NCBI RefSeq assembly: GCF_000426465.1
Contig: NZ_AUFK01000019.1
Coordinates: 124,001-188,000 of the forward strand
DNA from: Epilithonimonas caeni DSM 17710
GTDB taxonomy: Bacteria; Bacteroidota; Bacteroidia; Flavobacteriales; Weeksellaceae
Direction: 5' to 3'
Length of the DNA: 64,000 bases
Under the pieces are notes generated by a model. That model was not told the DNA's origin, searched no databases, and worked only from the letters and a program-made list of their open reading frames with translations. Of this stretch, positions 1-11,400 are shown piece after piece. How positions within the stretch are numbered: position 1 is the first letter of the stretch; each line of letters opens with the position of its first letter. A program made the translations under genes and the position numbers.

Positions 1-27
1 ATTTGTCATAACCAAGAAAATTAAACT

Positions 28-1698
28 ATGAGAAAACTGGTCACTTTAGTCTTTGTGGTTGTCTTTCAAATCTTTAATTCACAATTCAGGACTTCTTTGT
101 ACGATGATAATCAGTTGAGTGCTTCTCTGCGAGGTGGACTGGATTTCCCTTCTTATGATAATCAAACAAAATATATCGATTACAGATACAATCTGAATCT
201 GGGAACTTCTGTTGATTTTTACTTCAATTGGATAGGTCTGGGAGTTGATCTGGATTATTTGAAGAACACTTCGAAAAACACTTATCCGACAGAAAATCTA
301 TATAATGGAAATACTCCTCTTACCAATATTAATATAACTGAGAATAAAATTCAACGGTATTTTTTGGGAATTGGACCAAACTTTCGATATGTCATTAATG
401 ATGACTTGAGTTTAGCCTTTAAATTGAAAGGTGGAATTTCCAATATCAAAGGTGGAGAAACATCAGTGACATCTTCAACATACAATCTTAATTATCACAA
501 TGGATATGATGTGAAGAATATCCTGACAGGAAAAGGACAAGTTGAACTGAACTGGTTTTTCTCAGAATATGTTGGACTAAATTTCGGTGGTTATTATATC
601 CAGCATTTCAAAGCAAAAGACCAAGTAAAAAGTAATTCTGTTTCCGGATATATTCCTTTTACAGAAAACAATAATCAATATAATATCAATCCAACCAATT
701 CGGAAATTAGAAGTAATAGTCTTGACCACGAAATTCATTCCGCTGGAGTTTTTGCCGGACTGACGTTTAGAATTCCGACAAAAGAAGCAAGCCCAAATTA
801 TGGATTGTCTGTCGTGGCGAGAGATAAGGAAACAGGATTGATTCTGCCTGATACTTTTATAGAGCTTTTTAAAAATGGGAAAAGAACGCACTTTGCCAAA
901 ACCAATTCTCAAGGTGTGGCTTTCTTCAAGAACATCAAGCCAGACAATTATGATATCAAGGGAAGCCTTTATAACATAGAACTGAGCTCAGCAAAAACTA
1001 ATAAAACAGAGTTTGTAAAAAACTCTATGCTCAAAAAAGAGATCTCTACAGATTCCGAAACTTTCTTTGTGAAAGGTCAGGTTAGCATCTGTAATTCCAA
1101 AAACCCTTTGAGAGATGTGACTGTTGTGATCAAAAATAATGAAACTGAGATCTATCACGAAATAAAAACAGATATCAATGGAAAATTCTATTTCAAAGCA
1201 GATAAGAATTCCACTTACAGTATCTATGGAAAAAAAGGAAACCACTTTTCACAAACAGAATCGGTAACTTCTAAAAATGTTGATAGAACAAATACACTCT
1301 TCCTCAATTTACAAGTTTGTATGGAAGAAACTACTTGTGGGAAACCAATTAATCTAAAGAATATCCATTACGACCTGGACAAATATTTTATAAGAGAAGA
1401 TGCAAAACCGGAACTTAACAAATTGGTGCAGTTTATGAAAGACAATCCAAAGGTAAAAGTTGAATTGGCTTCTCATACAGATTCCCGTGCATCCGATGAT
1501 TATAACAAGACACTTTCCCAAAATCGGGCAAATGCTGCCGTAGATTATCTGGTATCAAAAGGAATCGACAAAACGAGGTTAAAACCAATTGGTTATGGAG
1601 AAACTCAGCTCCTGAATAAATGCAGTAATGGTATTGATTGTACAGAATCTCAACATCAGATCAACAGAAGAACAGAGATGAAGGTCATATGTCCTTAA
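28..1698 (+). CDS. OmpA family outer-membrane protein with barrel and peptidoglycan-binding domain
   Basis: Residues 1-19 form a signal peptide (MRKLVTLVFVVVFQIFNSQ). Residues about 20-250 alternate aromatic and polar positions like an outer-membrane beta-barrel. Two carboxypeptidase-regulatory-like beta modules follow, about 255-340 and 347-430. Residues about 440-556 are an OmpA C-terminal domain with the motif SHTDSRASDDYN and the downstream NRR, which bind peptidoglycan. The protein therefore probably anchors the outer membrane to the cell wall. The C-terminus overlaps the convergent VanZ-like gene by 14 bp. The domain order is clear; the specific role is not, and the two inserted modules are an unusual addition to a plain OmpA. 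Confidence 0.88.
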   Translation: MRKLVTLVFVVVFQIFNSQFRTSLYDDNQLSASLRGGLDFPSYDNQTKYIDYRYNLNLGTSVDFYFNWIGLGVDLDYLKNTSKNTYPTENLYNGNTPLTNINITENKIQRYFLGIGPNFRYVINDDLSLAFKLKGGISNIKGGETSVTSSTYNLNYHNGYDVKNILTGKGQVELNWFFSEYVGLNFGGYYIQHFKAKDQVKSNSVSGYIPFTENNNQYNINPTNSEIRSNSLDHEIHSAGVFAGLTFRIPTKEASPNYGLSVVARDKETGLILPDTFIELFKNGKRTHFAKTNSQGVAFFKNIKPDNYDIKGSLYNIELSSAKTNKTEFVKNSMLKKEISTDSETFFVKGQVSICNSKNPLRDVTVVIKNNETEIYHEIKTDINGKFYFKADKNSTYSIYGKKGNHFSQTESVTSKNVDRTNTLFLNLQVCMEETTCGKPINLKNIHYDLDKYFIREDAKPELNKLVQFMKDNPKVKVELASHTDSRASDDYNKTLSQNRANAAVDYLVSKGIDKTRLKPIGYGETQLLNKCSNGIDCTESQHQINRRTEMKVICP

Positions 1699-2116
1699 TT
1701 AAAAACCATTTCTTGTAAATGAAGAAACCCACTACAGCTCCAAAAGTATTAAGAATAACATCATCTATATCAGCATAACCTCTTTTAAAAAAATATTGAG
1801 AAAACTCTATGATATTGATTATTATAAAAAATGACAGGAATAACCATCTGAATCGGTTCAACCTGGGATAAAGTATTCCAAGGAAACCATAGGGAATAAA
1901 TAAAACAATATTACCAAAAAGATTTTTAATAGATTCAATAACACTATCCTTTATATATGTAAATGTATAATTAAACATTGTTGTAAAAGGAATGGGATTT
2001 ATGGTAAAGATTTGATTTGAATCATTACGAAAAGAAGCAAAAAACAATAGATATAACATCCAAACCGTATAAATATTAATTAAAACAGGATAATACCTAT
2101 TGACAAATAACCTCAT
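1685..2116 (-). CDS. VanZ-like family membrane protein
   Basis: A 143-residue protein with four predicted membrane segments. It carries the VanZ-like signature: an N-L-x-G-N-I-x-L-F-x-P-x-G-F stretch around residues 66-80 and E-x-x-Q about residue 105 followed by G-x-x-D-I-D-D-V-x-L-N-x-x-G. VanZ-like proteins are named after a teicoplanin-resistance accessory factor, but most bacterial members have no proven resistance role. It overlaps the end of the OmpA-like gene on the other strand and diverges from the alcohol dehydrogenase with only 36 bp between start codons. Family assignment is firm; function is unknown. Confidence 0.82.
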   Translation of the reverse strand: MRLFVNRYYPVLINIYTVWMLYLLFFASFRNDSNQIFTINPIPFTTMFNYTFTYIKDSVIESIKNLFGNIVLFIPYGFLGILYPRLNRFRWLFLSFFIIINIIEFSQYFFKRGYADIDDVILNTFGAVVGFFIYKKWFLIKDI

Positions 2117-2152
2117 TAAAATAAATTATAACGTAAAAATATTTAAAAAAAA

Positions 2153-3217
2153 ATGAAAACAAGCAGAATAAAAGCTTTCGGAACACAGGCTGCCGAAAAT
2201 GATCTGGAACTTTTGACCATCGAACGAAGAGAAGTTCAGCCAAAAGACATCGAAATCGACATCTATTATTGTGGGGTTTGCCACTCTGACCTTCATACTG
2301 CCAGAAATGATTGGGGCGGCTCTGTTTATCCTGTAGTTCCCGGTCACGAGATCGTGGGGAAAGTATTGCAAATCGGGACAGAGGTTACCAAATTCAAAGT
2401 TGGAGACCTGGTTGCTGTGGGTTGTATGGTAGATTCTTGCAGAACCTGCCACAGTTGTGAGCAAGATCTGGAGCAATTCTGCGAAAAGGGATTCACAGGA
2501 ACTTACAACGGAAAAGACAAATACTTCGAAGATACCAGGACGTTTGGAGGTTACTCGGAGTCTGTGGTTGTAGATGAGCATTTTGTTTTGAGTCTTCCGG
2601 AAAACCTGGATATGGCTGCTGCTGCACCACTTCTTTGCGCAGGAATCACAACCTGGTCACCTCTTAAACACTGGGATGTAACAGAAAACTCCAAAGTCGC
2701 AGTTGTCGGTTTGGGCGGTTTAGGCCATATGGCTATTAAACTGGCAAAAGGTCTGGGCGCAGAAGTGACCTTATTCTCCAGAACACCAGGAAAAACTGAG
2801 GATGCTAAAGCCTTGGGAACAGACCACGTCATTATTTCCACTGACGAAGACCAAATGAAATCCGTATCTAACAAGTTCGATCTGATCATCGATACCGTCC
2901 CTTACGAGCACGACATCAATCCTTATATGAATACTTTGACCGTAAACGGAACTTTGGTTTTGGTAGGATTCATCGGAGAATTCGAGAATGAGTCTGTAAG
3001 TACTCGACCGATGATCTACAAGAGACGTTCTGTGGCAGGTTCATTGATTGGCGGTATCAAAGAAACTCAGGAGATGTTGGATTTCTGTGGTGAGAAGAAC
3101 ATTGTTTCCGACATCGAAATCATCAACATCCAAGACATCAATGATGCTTACGAAAGAATGCTGAAAAGTGATGTGAAGTACAGATTCGTTATCGATATGA
3201 AGAGTTTGAAGAATTAA
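2153..3217 (+). CDS. zinc-dependent NAD(P)-linked alcohol dehydrogenase (YahK/CAD-like)
   Basis: Medium-chain dehydrogenase of 354 residues. The catalytic-zinc motif CGVCHSDLH and the GHE motif (PVVPGHEIVG) lie near residues 38-70. The structural-zinc cysteines fall in the stretch beginning CMVDSCRTCHSC, about residues 95-115. The cofactor-binding loop GLGGLGHMAIKLAKGLG lies at about residue 185. The family reversibly reduces aldehydes to alcohols; YahK-type members prefer NADPH and have broad aldehyde specificity. The gene stands alone and ends at a good hairpin terminator. The natural substrate cannot be read from the sequence. Confidence 0.9.
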   Translation: MKTSRIKAFGTQAAENDLELLTIERREVQPKDIEIDIYYCGVCHSDLHTARNDWGGSVYPVVPGHEIVGKVLQIGTEVTKFKVGDLVAVGCMVDSCRTCHSCEQDLEQFCEKGFTGTYNGKDKYFEDTRTFGGYSESVVVDEHFVLSLPENLDMAAAAPLLCAGITTWSPLKHWDVTENSKVAVVGLGGLGHMAIKLAKGLGAEVTLFSRTPGKTEDAKALGTDHVIISTDEDQMKSVSNKFDLIIDTVPYEHDINPYMNTLTVNGTLVLVGFIGEFENESVSTRPMIYKRRSVAGSLIGGIKETQEMLDFCGEKNIVSDIEIINIQDINDAYERMLKSDVKYRFVIDMKSLKN

Positions 3218-3248
3218 TTTTAATTCAAATAAAAAAAATAATGAAAAG

Positions 3249-3281
3249 TAGAGAACACCATTAGATGTTCTCTATTTTATT
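3249..3281 (+). terminator. intrinsic terminator of the alcohol dehydrogenase gene
   Basis: A perfect 9-bp stem (TAGAGAACA with TGTTCTCTA, 3249-3257 and 3266-3274) is followed by a T-rich run, 31 bp after the stop codon. Confidence 0.8.
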
Positions 3282-3314
3282 TTGAATCTTCATCAGAATA
3301 AATTTGAGATAAGA

Positions 3315-3420
3315 CCAAGTGTTTTTCAAAAAACCTACGTATGTTTTATCAAAAAGACACGTGTGTTTTAGTTAAAAGGTACGGATGTTTTAATGAAAAG
3401 ACACGGACGTTTTGAGACAC
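3315..3420. repeat. tandem imperfect repeat, 22-bp period, about five units
   Basis: Units start at about 3315, 3337, 3359, 3381 and 3403. Three central units are clear: each begins ACG, has GTTTTA at positions 7-12 and usually ends AAAAGAC or AAAAGGT. The period of 22 is not a multiple of three, so the array does not encode a repeated peptide. No gene overlaps it. Confidence 0.75.
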
Positions 3421-3500
3421 CCTTGCGAACGTCCTATTCATCGGACTTGCAGAAGGTCGTTTTTTAGCTTAAAAAAAGTAAAATTATATCAAAATCTCGC

Positions 3501-3531
3501 AAAAAAAGAGGACACAAAATAGCGCCCTCTT
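3501..3531 (-). terminator. orphan terminator-like hairpin
   Basis: On the minus strand a 6-bp stem (AAGAGG with CCTCTT) with a 14-nt loop is followed by seven T. It lies downstream of the stronger DUF3467 terminator, so it may be a back-up terminator or the end of a short RNA. Confidence 0.45.
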
Positions 3532-3644
3532 CCTCAGTTTTAATAAATTTAATCTATTGTTATTAGTTTTCTTCTAATTACAAAAAACGGATATATCATT
3601 GTTTTGTTAATGAAAGAATACAGGATTAAGAAAACATTAATCCT

Positions 3645-3680
3645 AAAATAAAAAATCCCGACTCTGTGAAGAATCGGGAT
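3645..3680 (-). terminator. terminator of the rpoBC-DUF3467 transcript
   Basis: On the minus strand the stem ATCCCGATTC / GAGTCGGGAT (10 bp, one G-U) with a 6-nt loop is followed by TTTTTATTTT, 22 bp after the DUF3467 stop codon. Confidence 0.85.
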
Positions 3681-3701
3681 CGGTATGTTAAGAGAAATAT
3701 C

Positions 3702-4007
3702 TTAAGCCTGAACGTTGTTACCTCCTAATACGAAAGGTTCAACTTCTTTGATCTCACCAAACTGCTGCTCATAGTTGGCAACATTTTGCTGAAGTGCAGC
3801 CAGAACTCTTTTTGCGTGAAGAGGTGCTACGATAACTCTAGATCTTACTTTCGCTTGTTGCACACCTGGCATCAATTGGATGAAATCCAATACGAATTCT
3901 GATGGAGAGTGATTTACTAAAGCTAAGTTCACATAAACTCCTGCTGCTACAACTTCATTAAGTTCGATGTTGATGTTGTTTGGATCTTGGTTTTGATTAT
4001 TGTCCAT
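3702..4007 (-). CDS. DUF3467 domain protein
   Basis: A 101-residue soluble protein with an Asn/Gln-rich N-terminus followed by the DUF3467 core (ELNEVVAAGVYVNLALVNHS and the VAPLHAKRVLAALQQN helix). The family is a small Bacteroidota protein without a known activity. It lies 84 bp downstream of rpoC, ahead of a strong terminator, so it is probably the last gene of the rpoBC transcript. That position suggests but does not prove a link to transcription. Confidence 0.85.
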   Translation of the reverse strand: MDNNQNQDPNNINIELNEVVAAGVYVNLALVNHSPSEFVLDFIQLMPGVQQAKVRSRVIVAPLHAKRVLAALQQNVANYEQQFGEIKEVEPFVLGGNNVQA

Positions 4008-4091
4008 TTTTTGTTTTAATTATTTTGTTAAAATTATAGATTACGAATATAAATCATTTATAATTTAAATCCATAATCTATAATATTTTTT

Positions 4092-7000
4092 TTAGTTAAT
4101 ATCCTCGAATTCTTTTCTAGAACCCACGATCACGTTTTGATAGTCTTTAAGACCTGTACCTGCAGGGATTCTGTGTCCTACGATCACATTTTCTTTCAGA
4201 CCGCTCAAGAAGTCGATTTTTCCGGAAACAGCTGCCTCATTAAGAACTTTCGTTGTTTCCTGGAATGACGCTGCAGACATGAATGACTTGGTCTGTAACG
4301 CTGCTCTTGTAATACCTTGTAATACAGGAGTTGCAGTTGCAGGAAGCGCTTCTCTCACTTGTACCAAAGCTTGATCTTCACGTTTCAGTTTCGAATTCTC
4401 GTCCCTTAGTTCTCTGGCAGTGATCATCTGCCCTGCTTTGAATACTTTAGAATCTCCCGGCTCTGTAACAACCTTCAGTCCGAAAACTCTGTTGTTCTCT
4501 TCCAAGAAATCGAACTTGTGCTCCAAAGCTCCCTCCAGGAACTGAGTATCTCCTCCATCAACAATCGATACTTTTGTCATCATCTGACGAACAATGATCT
4601 CGAAGTGCTTGTCATCGATCTTCACACCCTGAAGACGGTAAACTTCCTGAATCTCATTTACCAGATATTCCTGAACCGCAGTCGGCCCTTTGATCCTTAA
4701 GATATCGTCTGGTGTAATAGATCCATCAGAAAGTGGTCCCCCTGCATAAACGAAGTCATTTTCCTGAACCAAGATCTGGTTTGATAATTTTACCAAATAC
4801 TTCTTGATCTCTCCAGTTTTAGCTTCCACGATCAACTCACGGTTACCTCTCTTGATCTTACCGTAAGAAACAACTCCATCGATCTCTGTAACTACAGCCG
4901 GATTAGAAGGGTTTCTAGCTTCGAACAACTCGGTAACTCTCGGAAGACCTCCGGTGATATCCCCTGCTTTTGCAGATTTTCTTGGGATTTTGATAAGGAC
5001 TTTACCAGCCTTGATCTTTTCACCATCGTTCACCATCAAGTGGGCTCCAACAGGTAAGTTATATGCTTTTTGCTCTACGCCTTTTGCATCTACAACCTTT
5101 AATGTTGGTACAGCCTTTTTATTTCTGGATTCGGAGATAACTTTCTCTTCGAAACCTGTCTGCTCATCAATCTCCAATACGAAGGAAATACCCTGGATAA
5201 TATCCTCATACTCTACCTTACCGGAAGTTTCTGCAATGATAACCGCATTATACGCATCCCATTTCGCAATCAGATCTCCTTTTTTAACCTTATCACCTGG
5301 TTTTACGAATAACTCGGAACCATAAGGGACGTTGGCAATCATAATTGGTGTTCTGGCTTCGTTATCTGCAACCAAACGGAATTCGGTAGAACGAGACACA
5401 ACGATATCCGCTGATTGTCCTTCTTCGCCTTCTGATTTAATTGTTCTCACCTCATCCATCTCAACAATACCATCACGTTTTGCAACGATACTTGGATTTT
5501 CTGAAATGTTACCAGCGGTACCCCCTTGGTGGAAAGTTCTCAGTGTCAACTGAGTTCCCGGCTCACCAATTGATTGTGCCGCAATTACACCCACAGCTTC
5601 TCCCATATGGATTCCTTTACCTGTGGCAAGGTTACGTCCGTAGCATTTTGCACAGATACCTTTTTTGGATTCACAAGTCAATGGAGAACGAACTTCTACA
5701 GCTTCGATTCCAGCTTCCTCGATCTTCTTAGCAACTGCTTCTACGATCAGTTCATCAGCATTCGCTAATAACTCATCTGTTTCCGGATGGTAGATATCGT
5801 GAAGAGAAACTCTACCAAGAATTCTCTCAGCGATTTTTTCTACGATATCATCATTCTTCTTAAGTGCAGTAACCTCTGTTCCTCTAAGTGTTCCACAATC
5901 TTCCTGAGTAATGATCACATCTTGTGCAACATCCACCAATCTTCTGGTCAAGTAACCAGCATCGGCTGTTTTAAGAGCGGTATCCGCAAGACCTTTACGA
6001 GCACCGTGGGTAGAGATAAAGTATTCTAAGATGGACAAACCTTCCTTAAAGTTTGCAAGAATCGGGTTTTCGATGATCTCCGCTCCTACAGAACCTGCTT
6101 TTTGCGGTTTTGCCATCAAACCTCTCATTCCTGATAACTGACGGATCTGTTCCTTAGAACCCCTCGCTCCAGAATCAAGCATCATATATACAGAGTTGAA
6201 TCCACCTTGATCGGTCTTCATTCTGCTCATGATCATTTCAGTTAATCCGGCGTTTGTGTTTGTCCAAACATCAATTACCTGATTATAACGTTCTGTATCT
6301 GTAATAAGACCCATGTTGTAGTTGGCTTTGATCTCATCTACCGTTTCGATAGATTGTGCGATCATTGCTTTTTTCTCAGCCGGGATCACAATATCTCCAA
6401 GACTAAATGAAAGACCTCCTTTGAATGCGTTAGCATATCCAAGATTCTTCATATCATCCAAGAACTTAACAGTTGTAGGGAAATCTGTATCCTCCAGGAT
6501 CTGACCAATTACGTTTCTAAGAGATTTCTTGGTCAATAACTCATCAATATAGCCCGATTCTTTTGGTACGATCTGGTTGAACAAAATTCTACCAACCGTT
6601 GTATTCAACAATTTGGTTACGATTCCGCCATTTTCTTTTACAGGAAGACGACATCTTACTTTTGCATTAAGGGAAACTTGTCCTTCTGCATAAGCGATCT
6701 CCACCTCTTCCGGAGAATAGAAAGCAAGGCCTTCGCCTTTGATTTTTTTCTCTTCAGTAGAATGAGCTTCTTTGGTCATAAAATATAGACCCAAAACCAT
6801 GTCCTGAGATGGTACCGTAATTGGGGAACCATTTGCAGGGTTAAGGATATTCTGAGAACCTAGCATCAATAATTGAGCTTCCAAAATTGCTTCTGGACCC
6901 AATGGCAAGTGTACCGCCATCTGGTCACCATCGAAATCGGCGTTGAAAGCCGTAGTTACCAATGGGTGAAGCTGGATCGCCTTACCTTCTATCATCTTAG

Positions 7001-8357
7001 GCTGGAACGCCTGGATACCCAATCTGTGAAGCGTAGGTGCTCTGTTCAAAAGAACTGGGTGACCTTTCATTACACCTTCCAGGATATCATAAACTACAGG
7101 CTCTTTTCTATCGATGATCCTTTTAGCTGACTTCACCGTTTTTACAATTCCTCTCTCGATTAGCTTTCTAATGATAAACGGTTTGTAAAGCTCTGCAGCC
7201 ATATCTTTCGGAAGACCACACTCGTGCAATTGTAAGCTAGGTCCTACAACAATAACCGAACGAGCCGAGTAATCTACCCTTTTTCCTAATAAGTTCTGAC
7301 GGAAACGACCTTGCTTACCTTTCAATGAATCAGAAAGGGATTTCAATGGTCTGTTTGATTCAGATTTTACAGCAGAAGATTTTCTTGTATTATCGAATAA
7401 TGAATCTACTGATTCCTGAAGCATACGCTTCTCGTTTCTCAATATCACTTCCGGAGCTTTGATCTCCAACAGTCTCTTCAGACGGTTGTTTCTGATAATA
7501 ACTCTTCTGTAAAGATCATTCAGATCGGAAGTTGCGAAACGTCCTCCATCCAATGGAACCAATGGTCTTAGTTCTGGTGGTATGATAGGAAGAACACGCA
7601 TGATCATCCATTCCGGCTTATTGATCATTCTCGTATTAGCTGCTCTAAGCGCTTCTACAACATTCAGTCTCTTAAGTGCTTCTGTTCTTCTTTGTTTAGA
7701 AGATTCGTTGTGAGCTTTATGTCTAAGATCGAATGACAGAGAATCAAGGTCGATTCTCTTCAACAATTCTTCAACAGCTTCTGCTCCCATTTTCGCTACG
7801 AATTTGTTCGGGTCAGAATCATCAAGATATTGGTTCTCGACAGGAAGCGTTTCCAGAACATCCAGATATTCTTCTTCTGTAAGGAATTCTTTGTCATCGA
7901 AATCTGAACCATCTGCTTTCTTAGCAATACCCTGCTGAATCACAACATATCTCTCGTAATAGATGATCATATCCAATTTCTTGGACGGAATACCTAATAG
8001 ATAACCAATTTTGTTTGGCAAAGAACGGAAATACCAGATGTGCGCAACAGGAACAACCAAACCAATGTGTCCGATTCTTTCTCTACGTACTTTTTTCTCG
8101 GTAACTTCTACTCCACAACGATCACAAACAATCCCTTTGTAACGGATTCTTTTGTATTTTCCACAAGCACACTCGTAGTCTTTTACAGGACCAAAGATCT
8201 TCTCGCAGAACAAACCGTCTCTTTCTGGCTTGTGCGTACGATAGTTGATCGTTTCTGGTTTAAGAACTTCCCCTCTCGATTCCTGAAGAATAGATTCTGG
8301 TGAAGCTAAACCAATAGTGATTTTATTAAATCGACTAGTTTTATTTTTATTTGACAT
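4092..8357 (-). CDS. rpoC: DNA-directed RNA polymerase subunit beta'
   Basis: 1421 residues, full length. N-terminal zinc ribbon with Cys63, Cys65, Cys78 and Cys81. The catalytic magnesium motif [12 protein letters not shown] lies at about residues 467-478. A second zinc-binding cluster lies in the stretch [13 protein letters not shown], and the trigger-loop/bridge-helix region includes [16 protein letters not shown]. It forms the active centre with RpoB. It follows rpoB after 98 bp and has no obvious promoter of its own, so it is read as part of the rpoB transcript. No disruption seen. Confidence 0.99.
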   Translation of the reverse strand: MSNKNKTSRFNKITIGLASPESILQESRGEVLKPETINYRTHKPERDGLFCEKIFGPVKDYECACGKYKRIRYKGIVCDRCGVEVTEKKVRRERIGHIGLVVPVAHIWYFRSLPNKIGYLLGIPSKKLDMIIYYERYVVIQQGIAKKADGSDFDDKEFLTEEEYLDVLETLPVENQYLDDSDPNKFVAKMGAEAVEELLKRIDLDSLSFDLRHKAHNESSKQRRTEALKRLNVVEALRAANTRMINKPEWMIMRVLPIIPPELRPLVPLDGGRFATSDLNDLYRRVIIRNNRLKRLLEIKAPEVILRNEKRMLQESVDSLFDNTRKSSAVKSESNRPLKSLSDSLKGKQGRFRQNLLGKRVDYSARSVIVVGPSLQLHECGLPKDMAAELYKPFIIRKLIERGIVKTVKSAKRIIDRKEPVVYDILEGVMKGHPVLLNRAPTLHRLGIQAFQPKMIEGKAIQLHPLVTTAFNADFDGDQMAVHLPLGPEAILEAQLLMLGSQNILNPANGSPITVPSQDMVLGLYFMTKEAHSTEEKKIKGEGLAFYSPEEVEIAYAEGQVSLNAKVRCRLPVKENGGIVTKLLNTTVGRILFNQIVPKESGYIDELLTKKSLRNVIGQILEDTDFPTTVKFLDDMKNLGYANAFKGGLSFSLGDIVIPAEKKAMIAQSIETVDEIKANYNMGLITDTERYNQVIDVWTNTNAGLTEMIMSRMKTDQGGFNSVYMMLDSGARGSKEQIRQLSGMRGLMAKPQKAGSVGAEIIENPILANFKEGLSILEYFISTHGARKGLADTALKTADAGYLTRRLVDVAQDVIITQEDCGTLRGTEVTALKKNDDIVEKIAERILGRVSLHDIYHPETDELLANADELIVEAVAKKIEEAGIEAVEVRSPLTCESKKGICAKCYGRNLATGKGIHMGEAVGVIAAQSIGEPGTQLTLRTFHQGGTAGNISENPSIVAKRDGIVEMDEVRTIKSEGEEGQSADIVVSRSTEFRLVADNEARTPIMIANVPYGSELFVKPGDKVKKGDLIAKWDAYNAVIIAETSGKVEYEDIIQGISFVLEIDEQTGFEEKVISESRNKKAVPTLKVVDAKGVEQKAYNLPVGAHLMVNDGEKIKAGKVLIKIPRKSAKAGDITGGLPRVTELFEARNPSNPAVVTEIDGVVSYGKIKRGNRELIVEAKTGEIKKYLVKLSNQILVQENDFVYAGGPLSDGSITPDDILRIKGPTAVQEYLVNEIQEVYRLQGVKIDDKHFEIIVRQMMTKVSIVDGGDTQFLEGALEHKFDFLEENNRVFGLKVVTEPGDSKVFKAGQMITARELRDENSKLKREDQALVQVREALPATATPVLQGITRAALQTKSFMSAASFQETTKVLNEAAVSGKIDFLSGLKENVIVGHRIPAGTGLKDYQNVIVGSRKEFEDIN

Positions 8358-8363
8358 TTTTGA

Positions 8364-8400
8364 ATCAGATTTTAGATTTTAGATTTTAGATTTTAGATTA
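8364..8400. repeat. 7-bp tandem repeat in the rpoB-rpoC gap
   Basis: The unit GATTTTA is repeated four to five times in the 98-bp spacer between rpoB and rpoC. It is simple-sequence DNA; on the transcript it would be U/A-rich and unstructured. Confidence 0.7.
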
Positions 8401-8455
8401 AATGCTATGTGCAAAAAATTAAAATCATCTAAAATTTATCATTTAAAATTTAAAA

Positions 8456-11400
8456 TTATTCCTCCAATCTTACATCAAGTCCAAGACCCTGTAACTCGTG
8501 AAGTAATACGTTGAAAGATTCCGGAATACCAGGTTCTGGCATTGCTTCACCTTTAGCAATCGCTTCATAAGTTTTTGCTCTACCAATCACGTCATCCGAC
8601 TTCACAGTTAAGATCTCTCTCAGGATGTTAGACGCTCCAAATGCTTCAAGAGCCCAAACCTCCATCTCTCCAAATCTCTGACCTCCGAATTGCGCTTTAC
8701 CTCCTAAAGGCTGTTGCGTGATCAATGAGTAAGGTCCGATAGAACGTGCGTGCATCTTATCATCTACCATGTGTCCCAATTTCAACATATAGATCACACC
8801 GACAGTTGCGGGCTGCGTAAATCTCTCACCAGTTCCACCGTCATACAAGTGTGTACTACCAAATTTCGGAAGACCTGCCTGATCAGTATATTCTGTGATC
8901 TGCTCAAGACTTGCACCATCAAAGATCGGTGTTGCAAACTTCAATCCCAGTTTTGTACCTGCCCATCCAAGAACAGTTTCGTAGATCTGACCAATGTTCA
9001 TACGGGAAGGTACCCCAAGTGGATTCAATACGATATCTACTGGTGTTCCATCCTCCAAGAATGGCATATCTTCTTCACGAACAATTCTTGAAACGATACC
9101 TTTGTTACCGTGACGACCTGCCATTTTATCACCTACATTCAGTTTACGTTTCTTAGCGATGTAAACTTTAGCTAATTTGATAATACCTGCTGGTAACTCG
9201 TCTCCGATAGACAATGCAAATTTCTCACGGTTTTTAACTCCCGAAAGATCATTGTATTTGATCTTATAGTTGTGGATCAATTGTTTGATCCATTCGTTTT
9301 TGTCTGCATCTACGGTCCAATCTGCACCGCTGATGTTCACATAATCTTCTACAGACTGAAGCAATTTCAAAGTGAATTTGGTTCCTTTGCTGATTACTTC
9401 CTCTTCAAGGTCATTTTTCACACCCTGAGAAGTTTTACCAGAAACCAAGGTATTCAATTTTTCAATCAAAGTGTTTCTTAGGTCGTCGAACTTATTTTTG
9501 TAAGTATTTTCGATTTCCTCAAGTTTGATCTTCTCTTCGCTTCTTTTCTTTTTGTCCTTGATATTTCTAGAGAACAATTTTTTGTTGATAACAACTCCTC
9601 TAAGAGAAGAATCTGCTTTCAATGAAGCATCTTTTACATCACCAGCTTTATCCCCGAAGATCGCTCTAAGAAGTTTTTCTTCCGGTGTTGGATCAGACTC
9701 ACCTTTAGGCGTGATCTTACCGATAAGGATATCACCAGGCTTCACTTCTGCTCCGATACGGATCATACCATTCTCATCCAGATCTTTGGTGGCTTCTTCA
9801 GAAACGTTAGGAATATCTGCTGTCAATTCTTCCATACCTAATTTGGTATCACGAACTTCCAAAGAATATTCATCAACGTGGATCGAAGTAAACCAGTCCT
9901 CACGAACTACTTTTTCATTGATCACGATCGCATCCTCGAAGTTATAACCTTTCCAAGGCATGAACGCCACTACCAAGTTTCTACCAAGAGCTAATTCCCC
10001 GTTCTCAGTTGCATAACCATCACAAAGAACCTGACCTTTTTCCACTGTATCACCTACTCTTACGTTTGGTCTCAATGTAATAGTCGTACTCTGGTTGGTT
10101 TTTCTGAACTTGGTCAGTTTATAAGTTTTAGTAGCAGAATCGAAGTTAACAAGATCGTCTTCTTCGCTTCTTTCGTACTTAATAACAATTTTCTCAGCAT
10201 CCACATATTCTACAACTCCAGTTCCTTCTGCATTGATCAAAATTCTAGAGTCTCTTGCTACTTGTTTTTCCAAACCTGTACCTACAACCGGTGCCTGAGG
10301 CTTCAATAATGGAACAGCCTGACGCATCATGTTGGATCCCATCAATGCACGGTTCGCATCATCATGCTCCAGGAATGGGATCAATGAAGCGGAAATACCA
10401 GAGATCTGGTTTGGTGCAACATCAATAAGGTCTACTTGTTGAGGCTCAACCACAGGATAATCACCATCCAAACGGGCAATAATTCTATCAGTTTCGAAAT
10501 TACCATCATCACTCAAGGCAACGTTTGCCTGAGCAATAACTTGATTTTCTTCGTCCTCAGCATTTAGATAAACAGGCGCAGCATTAAGATCTACTTTTCC
10601 GTTTTCTACTTTTCTATAAGGAGTCTCGATGAAACCTAAAGTATTAATTTTCGCATACATACCCAAAGAAGAGATCAAACCAATGTTTGGTCCTTCCGGA
10701 GTCTCGATCGGACAAATACGACCATAGTGTGTATGGTGAACGTCACGAACCTCGAAACCTGCTCTTTCTCTGGATAGACCACCAGGTCCTAGTGCAGATA
10801 ATCTTCTCTTGTGAGTGATCTCCGACAATGGATTGGTCTGGTCCATGAACTGGGAAAGCTGGTTGGTACCGAAGAATGAGTTGATAACAGATGTCAAAGT
10901 CTTAGCATTAACCAAGTCAACCGGTGTAAAGATCTCGTTATCTCTAACGTTCATTCTTTCTTTGATTGTTCTGGCAATTCTAGAAAGACCTACTCCAAAT
11001 TGTCCTGACAATTGCTCTCCAACAGTTTTTATTCTTCTATTTGACAAGTGATCGATATCATCAACCTCAGCCTTAGAGTTAACCAATTCGATCAAGTGTT
11101 TTACGATAGAGATGATATCCTCTTTTGTAAGAACTTGATTTTCTTCAGAAATGTTAAGACCTAGTTTTTTATTCAATCTGTAACGACCAACTTCACCTAA
11201 TGAATATCTCTGCTCTGAGAAGAATAATTTCTCAATAATTCCTCTTGCAGTTTCCTCATCCGGAGCATCAGCATTTCTTAGCTGACGATAAATATATTCC
11301 ACCGCCTCTTTTTCTGAGTTGGTTGGATCTTTTTGTAAAGTATTCTGGATAATAGAGAACTCGTTTGAGTTTTCTTTATGAATCAAGATTGACTTAACTC

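Larger units (their letters stand above)
3282..3644. other. gene-free stretch between adh and the DUF3467 gene
   Basis: No convincing gene. Besides the 22-bp repeat array it holds a segment at 3421-3470 with the small inverted repeat GTCC/GGAC and a T-run, which resembles a dispersed intergenic element, and an orphan minus-strand hairpin at 3501-3531. An adjacent A+T-rich segment, 3534-3644, has only a 16-codon ORF on the minus strand without a clear promoter. Confidence 0.5.

Noticed and set aside
3315-3420. Possible CRISPR array
   Set aside because: Units are only 22 bp, imperfect and directly adjacent, with no spacers between them and no cas gene in the window.
4518-7130. Several plus-strand ORFs of 60-123 codons inside rpoC
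   Set aside because: They are antisense shadows of a highly conserved gene and have no promoter or family similarity. The same holds for the plus-strand ORFs in rpoB.
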